DNA from: an uncultured Erysipelotrichaceae bacterium
GTDB lineage: Bacteria > Bacillota_I > Bacilli_A > Erysipelotrichales > Erysipelotrichaceae
Length of the DNA: 7,379 nt
Reading direction: 5' to 3'
Assembly (NCBI GenBank): GCA_902766675.1
Contig: CACXEN010000178.1
Coordinates: forward strand, 1-7,379
Below the pieces are notes generated by a model. That model saw nothing but the letters and a program-made list of their open reading frames with translations, did no database searches and was not told the DNA's origin. A program made the position numbers and the translations under genes. This document shows, piece after piece, positions 5,948 through 7,379 of the stretch (position 1 is the first letter of the stretch; the number at the start of each line of letters is the position of its first letter).

Positions 5948-7253
5948 CTTTGATTCTTTTAATCTCATCTTTTCTTTCTTTGACGCGAGGTTCCACGCCT
6001 TGATCACTTGGTACATAGTATTCTTTTCCTTGTAAGGAATCAGGCAAACATTGCATTGCGGTAATATGACCTTCATAATCATGTGCATACATGTAATCTT
6101 TGCCATAATCCAACTCTTTCATAAGCTTTGTTGGGGCATTTCTAATATGTAGTGGGACAGGTTCATCTAACATATTTTTCGCATCCTCAGCAGCACGCAT
6201 ATAGGCAACTTCTAATGCGTTGGATTTTGGCGCAAGAGATAGGAAAGTGACAGCGTGGGTAAGATGAACGCTACATTCAGGCATCCCAATAAATTGACAT
6301 GCTTGATATGCGTCTATTGCGATAGATAATGCACGACTATCAGCCATACCAATATCTTCTGAGGCAAAACGAACAATTCTTCGTGCTACATATAAAGGAT
6401 TTTCTCCAGCTTCTAACATTCTAGCAAGCCAATAAATTGCGGCATCGACATCACTATTTCTCATTGACTTATGTAATGCACTAATAAGGTTATAGTGTTC
6501 TTCACCATTTTTATCATATAGAAGTGCTTTTCCTTGAATGCACTGTTCAATAATTTCTTTTGTGACAACACTTTTTATGCCATCACCATGTCCATTCATG
6601 ACAGCCAATTCTAATGTATTCAATGCATTTCTTGCGTCGCCATTACTATAATTCGCAATTAATGCTAAATGCTCATCACTAATTTCTACATCCCATGTGC
6701 CAAATCCACGGGTATCATGTAATGCGCGCTTTAATAAAGTGATGATATCATCGGTGGTTAATGCATTTAATGTAAATACTTTACAGCGGGACAGTAGAGC
6801 GTTATTAATCTCAAAAGATGGATTTTCTGTTGTAGCACCAATAAGGATGATGCTACCTTTTTCTACGAAAGGTAAAAAGGCATCTTGCTGGGCTTTGTTG
6901 AAGCGATGAATCTCATCCACAAAGACAATGGTTTTTTCGCCCATTTTGCGTGCTTCTTCTGCATGATGCATTACTTCTTTGATTTCCTTTATTCCACTTG
7001 TGACTGCAGAAAAAACAATGAAGTGCGCATTTGTATAGCGAGCTATGATTCGGGCAAGAGTAGTCTTTCCAGTTCCTGGAGGACCCCAAAAAATCATAGA
7101 TTGTACTTCATCTCTATCAATCATTCTTTTGAGTATTTTATCGTCTGCTAGAAGATGACTTTGGCCAATATATTCCTTTAATGTAGTAGGACGCATTCTA
7201 TCCGCAAGTGGTCCAGTTTTGGCTCTATCATCAAATAAAGAATTTTGTTCCAT
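5928..7253 (-). CDS. rarA: Replication-associated recombination protein A (RarA/MgsA), AAA+ ATPase
   Basis: RarA is a clamp-loader-like ATPase acting at stalled or gapped replication forks with SSB. From ATG at 7253-7251 it is 441 residues, normal for the family. The N-terminus has PLADRMRPTTLKEYIGQSHLL (15-35), the usual entry into the AAA+ core. Motifs are Walker A GPPGTGKT at 57-64, Walker B IVFVDEIHRF at 109-118, sensor 1 TTEN at 141-144, the arginine finger LLSR at R156, and sensor 2 GDAR at 205-208. The C-terminal MgsA tetramerisation region follows, with SALHKSMRNSDVDAAIYWLA at 258-277 and RRIVRFASEDIG at 291-302. The frame is open further upstream to a TTG at 7316, but that would add 21 Lys- and Phe-rich residues unlike the family. 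The chosen ATG has no Shine-Dalgarno sequence and lies just after a -10-like box. It is convergent with the preceding unit and unrelated to it in function. Confidence 0.95.
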   Translation of the reverse strand: MEQNSLFDDRAKTGPLADRMRPTTLKEYIGQSHLLADDKILKRMIDRDEVQSMIFWGPPGTGKTTLARIIARYTNAHFIVFSAVTSGIKEIKEVMHHAEEARKMGEKTIVFVDEIHRFNKAQQDAFLPFVEKGSIILIGATTENPSFEINNALLSRCKVFTLNALTTDDIITLLKRALHDTRGFGTWDVEISDEHLALIANYSNGDARNALNTLELAVMNGHGDGIKSVVTKEIIEQCIQGKALLYDKNGEEHYNLISALHKSMRNSDVDAAIYWLARMLEAGENPLYVARRIVRFASEDIGMADSRALSIAIDAYQACQFIGMPECSVHLTHAVTFLSLAPKSNALEVAYMRAAEDAKNMLDEPVPLHIRNAPTKLMKELDYGKDYMYAHDYEGHITAMQCLPDSLQGKEYYVPSDQGVEPRVKERKDEIKRIKEKLQQK

Positions 7254-7259
7254 GTAATT

Positions 7260-7270
7260 ATTGTATACCA
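7260..7270 (-). promoter_or_regulatory. Putative rarA promoter (-10 region)
   Basis: The minus strand reads TGGTATACAAT from 7270 to 7260. It can be read as TACAAT (5 of 6 consensus bases) ending 6 nt before the ATG, or as TGn plus TATACA ending 8 nt before it. Either places the transcript start on or within about 2 nt of the start codon. No good -35 box is present; an A9 tract (7289-7281) occupies that region. Confidence 0.5.
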
Positions 7271-7289
7271 AAGAGTCATCTTTTTTTTT

Positions 7290-7302
7290 GAAACTCAGTT
7301 TC
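7290..7302. repeat. 13-bp palindrome upstream of rarA
   Basis: GAAACT-C-AGTTTC has perfect 6-bp arms around one base. It is centred about 43 bp upstream of the rarA ATG, next to the A/T tract. It partly overlaps a second inverted repeat, TTTCC-AA-GGAAA (7299-7310). It could be an operator, but such short palindromes also arise by chance in AT-rich DNA. Confidence 0.25.
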
Positions 7303-7335
7303 CAAGGAAAAGGCAATAGGAAAAGAATAACGGAT

Positions 7336-7372
7336 AAAACACTCTGTTGATAAGAAAAAACAGGGTGTTTTT
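7336..7372. terminator. Hairpin terminator at the right edge, probably for a gene beyond the window
   Basis: AAAACACTCTGTT (7336-7348) pairs with AACAGGGTGTTTT (7359-7371) over 13 bp with one G-U pair and a 10-nt loop. The plus strand ends in five T (7368-7372); the minus strand ends in four T from the stem. No gene in the window points into it on the plus strand, so it most likely ends a minus-strand gene to the right, upstream of rarA. Apart from the rarA promoter and a palindrome I see nothing else in 7254-7379. Confidence 0.55.
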
Positions 7373-7379
7373 GTGAGAG

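Noticed and set aside
5336..6106. Minus-strand open frames of 123 and 107 codons around the NusG-II/Gx genes and the terminator
   Set aside because: The first is antisense to the Gx-transporter gene. The second runs through the bidirectional terminator and the 3' end of rarA in another frame. Neither shows domain-like content.
6697..7151. Two plus-strand open frames antisense to rarA (6697-6909 and 6885-7151)
   Set aside because: They are antisense to the conserved AAA+ core of rarA, and their translations show no recognisable domain. They look like shadows of the real gene.
7254..7316. Upstream extension of rarA to a TTG start
   Set aside because: The start is a TTG without a ribosome binding site. 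The added residues come from the A/T-tract and palindrome region and do not resemble the RarA N-terminus, and the -10-like box would lie inside the coding sequence.
7289..7317. Plus-strand promoter using TTGAAA (7289-7294) as -35
   Set aside because: At 17-18 bp spacing the -10 position reads GGCAAT or GCAATA, which is poor, and no plus-strand gene follows within the window.
1..7379. CRISPR arrays, tRNA or rRNA genes, insertion sequences, phage attachment sites, riboswitches
   Set aside because: I saw no repeat-spacer pattern, transposase, structured RNA signature or long direct repeat. Non-coding DNA totals only about 180 bases and is explained by terminators, promoters and one palindrome.

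Overview
The window comes from a low-GC, AT-rich genome, most likely a Firmicutes/Bacillota gut-type anaerobe. I lean toward Erysipelotrichia or a related clostridial lineage because of the AroE-AroK fusion, the clostridial-type AroA and TyrA motifs, and the NusG-domain-II/Gx-transporter pair. That placement is an inference; no marker in the window fixes it.

Bases 1-4976 (+) are the distal part of a tightly packed aromatic amino acid operon. The order is aroC (3' end only), an aroE-aroK fusion, aroF, aroA, tyrA and aroQ. Neighbouring genes overlap by 1-11 nt, except for a 1-nt gap before aroF, so translational coupling is likely. Together they encode DAHP synthesis (AroF), dehydroquinate to dehydroshikimate (AroQ), dehydroshikimate to shikimate to shikimate-3-phosphate (AroE-AroK in one polypeptide), EPSP (AroA), chorismate (AroC), and prephenate to 4-hydroxyphenylpyruvate (TyrA). 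Dehydroquinate synthase (aroB), chorismate mutase and prephenate dehydratase are not in the window. A hairpin straddling the aroQ stop codon ends the operon.

Bases 5000-5915 (+) hold a separate two-gene unit: a membrane-anchored NusG-domain-II protein and a Gx-transporter/heptaprenyl-diphosphate-synthase-component-I-like membrane protein. Families of this kind occur with flavin-based extracellular electron transfer and quinone genes, but no other such gene is visible here. A perfect extended -10 promoter lies 8 nt before the first ATG, and there is no ribosome binding site, so the mRNA is probably leaderless or nearly so.

Bases 5928-7253 (-) encode RarA/MgsA, a replication-recombination AAA+ ATPase, convergent with the previous unit. 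The two share a bidirectional terminator made partly from the last rarA codons. rarA also has a -10-like box 6-8 nt before its ATG and no Shine-Dalgarno sequence, so it is a second leaderless candidate. The final 126 bases (7254-7379) are non-coding and contain this promoter, a short palindrome and a hairpin terminator for something beyond the window edge.

Most of the window is conserved housekeeping metabolism, and I found no undescribed multi-gene system. The points worth a second look are the paired leaderless-promoter arrangements, the AroE-AroK fusion with its altered AroE residue, and the isolated NusG-II/Gx pair.
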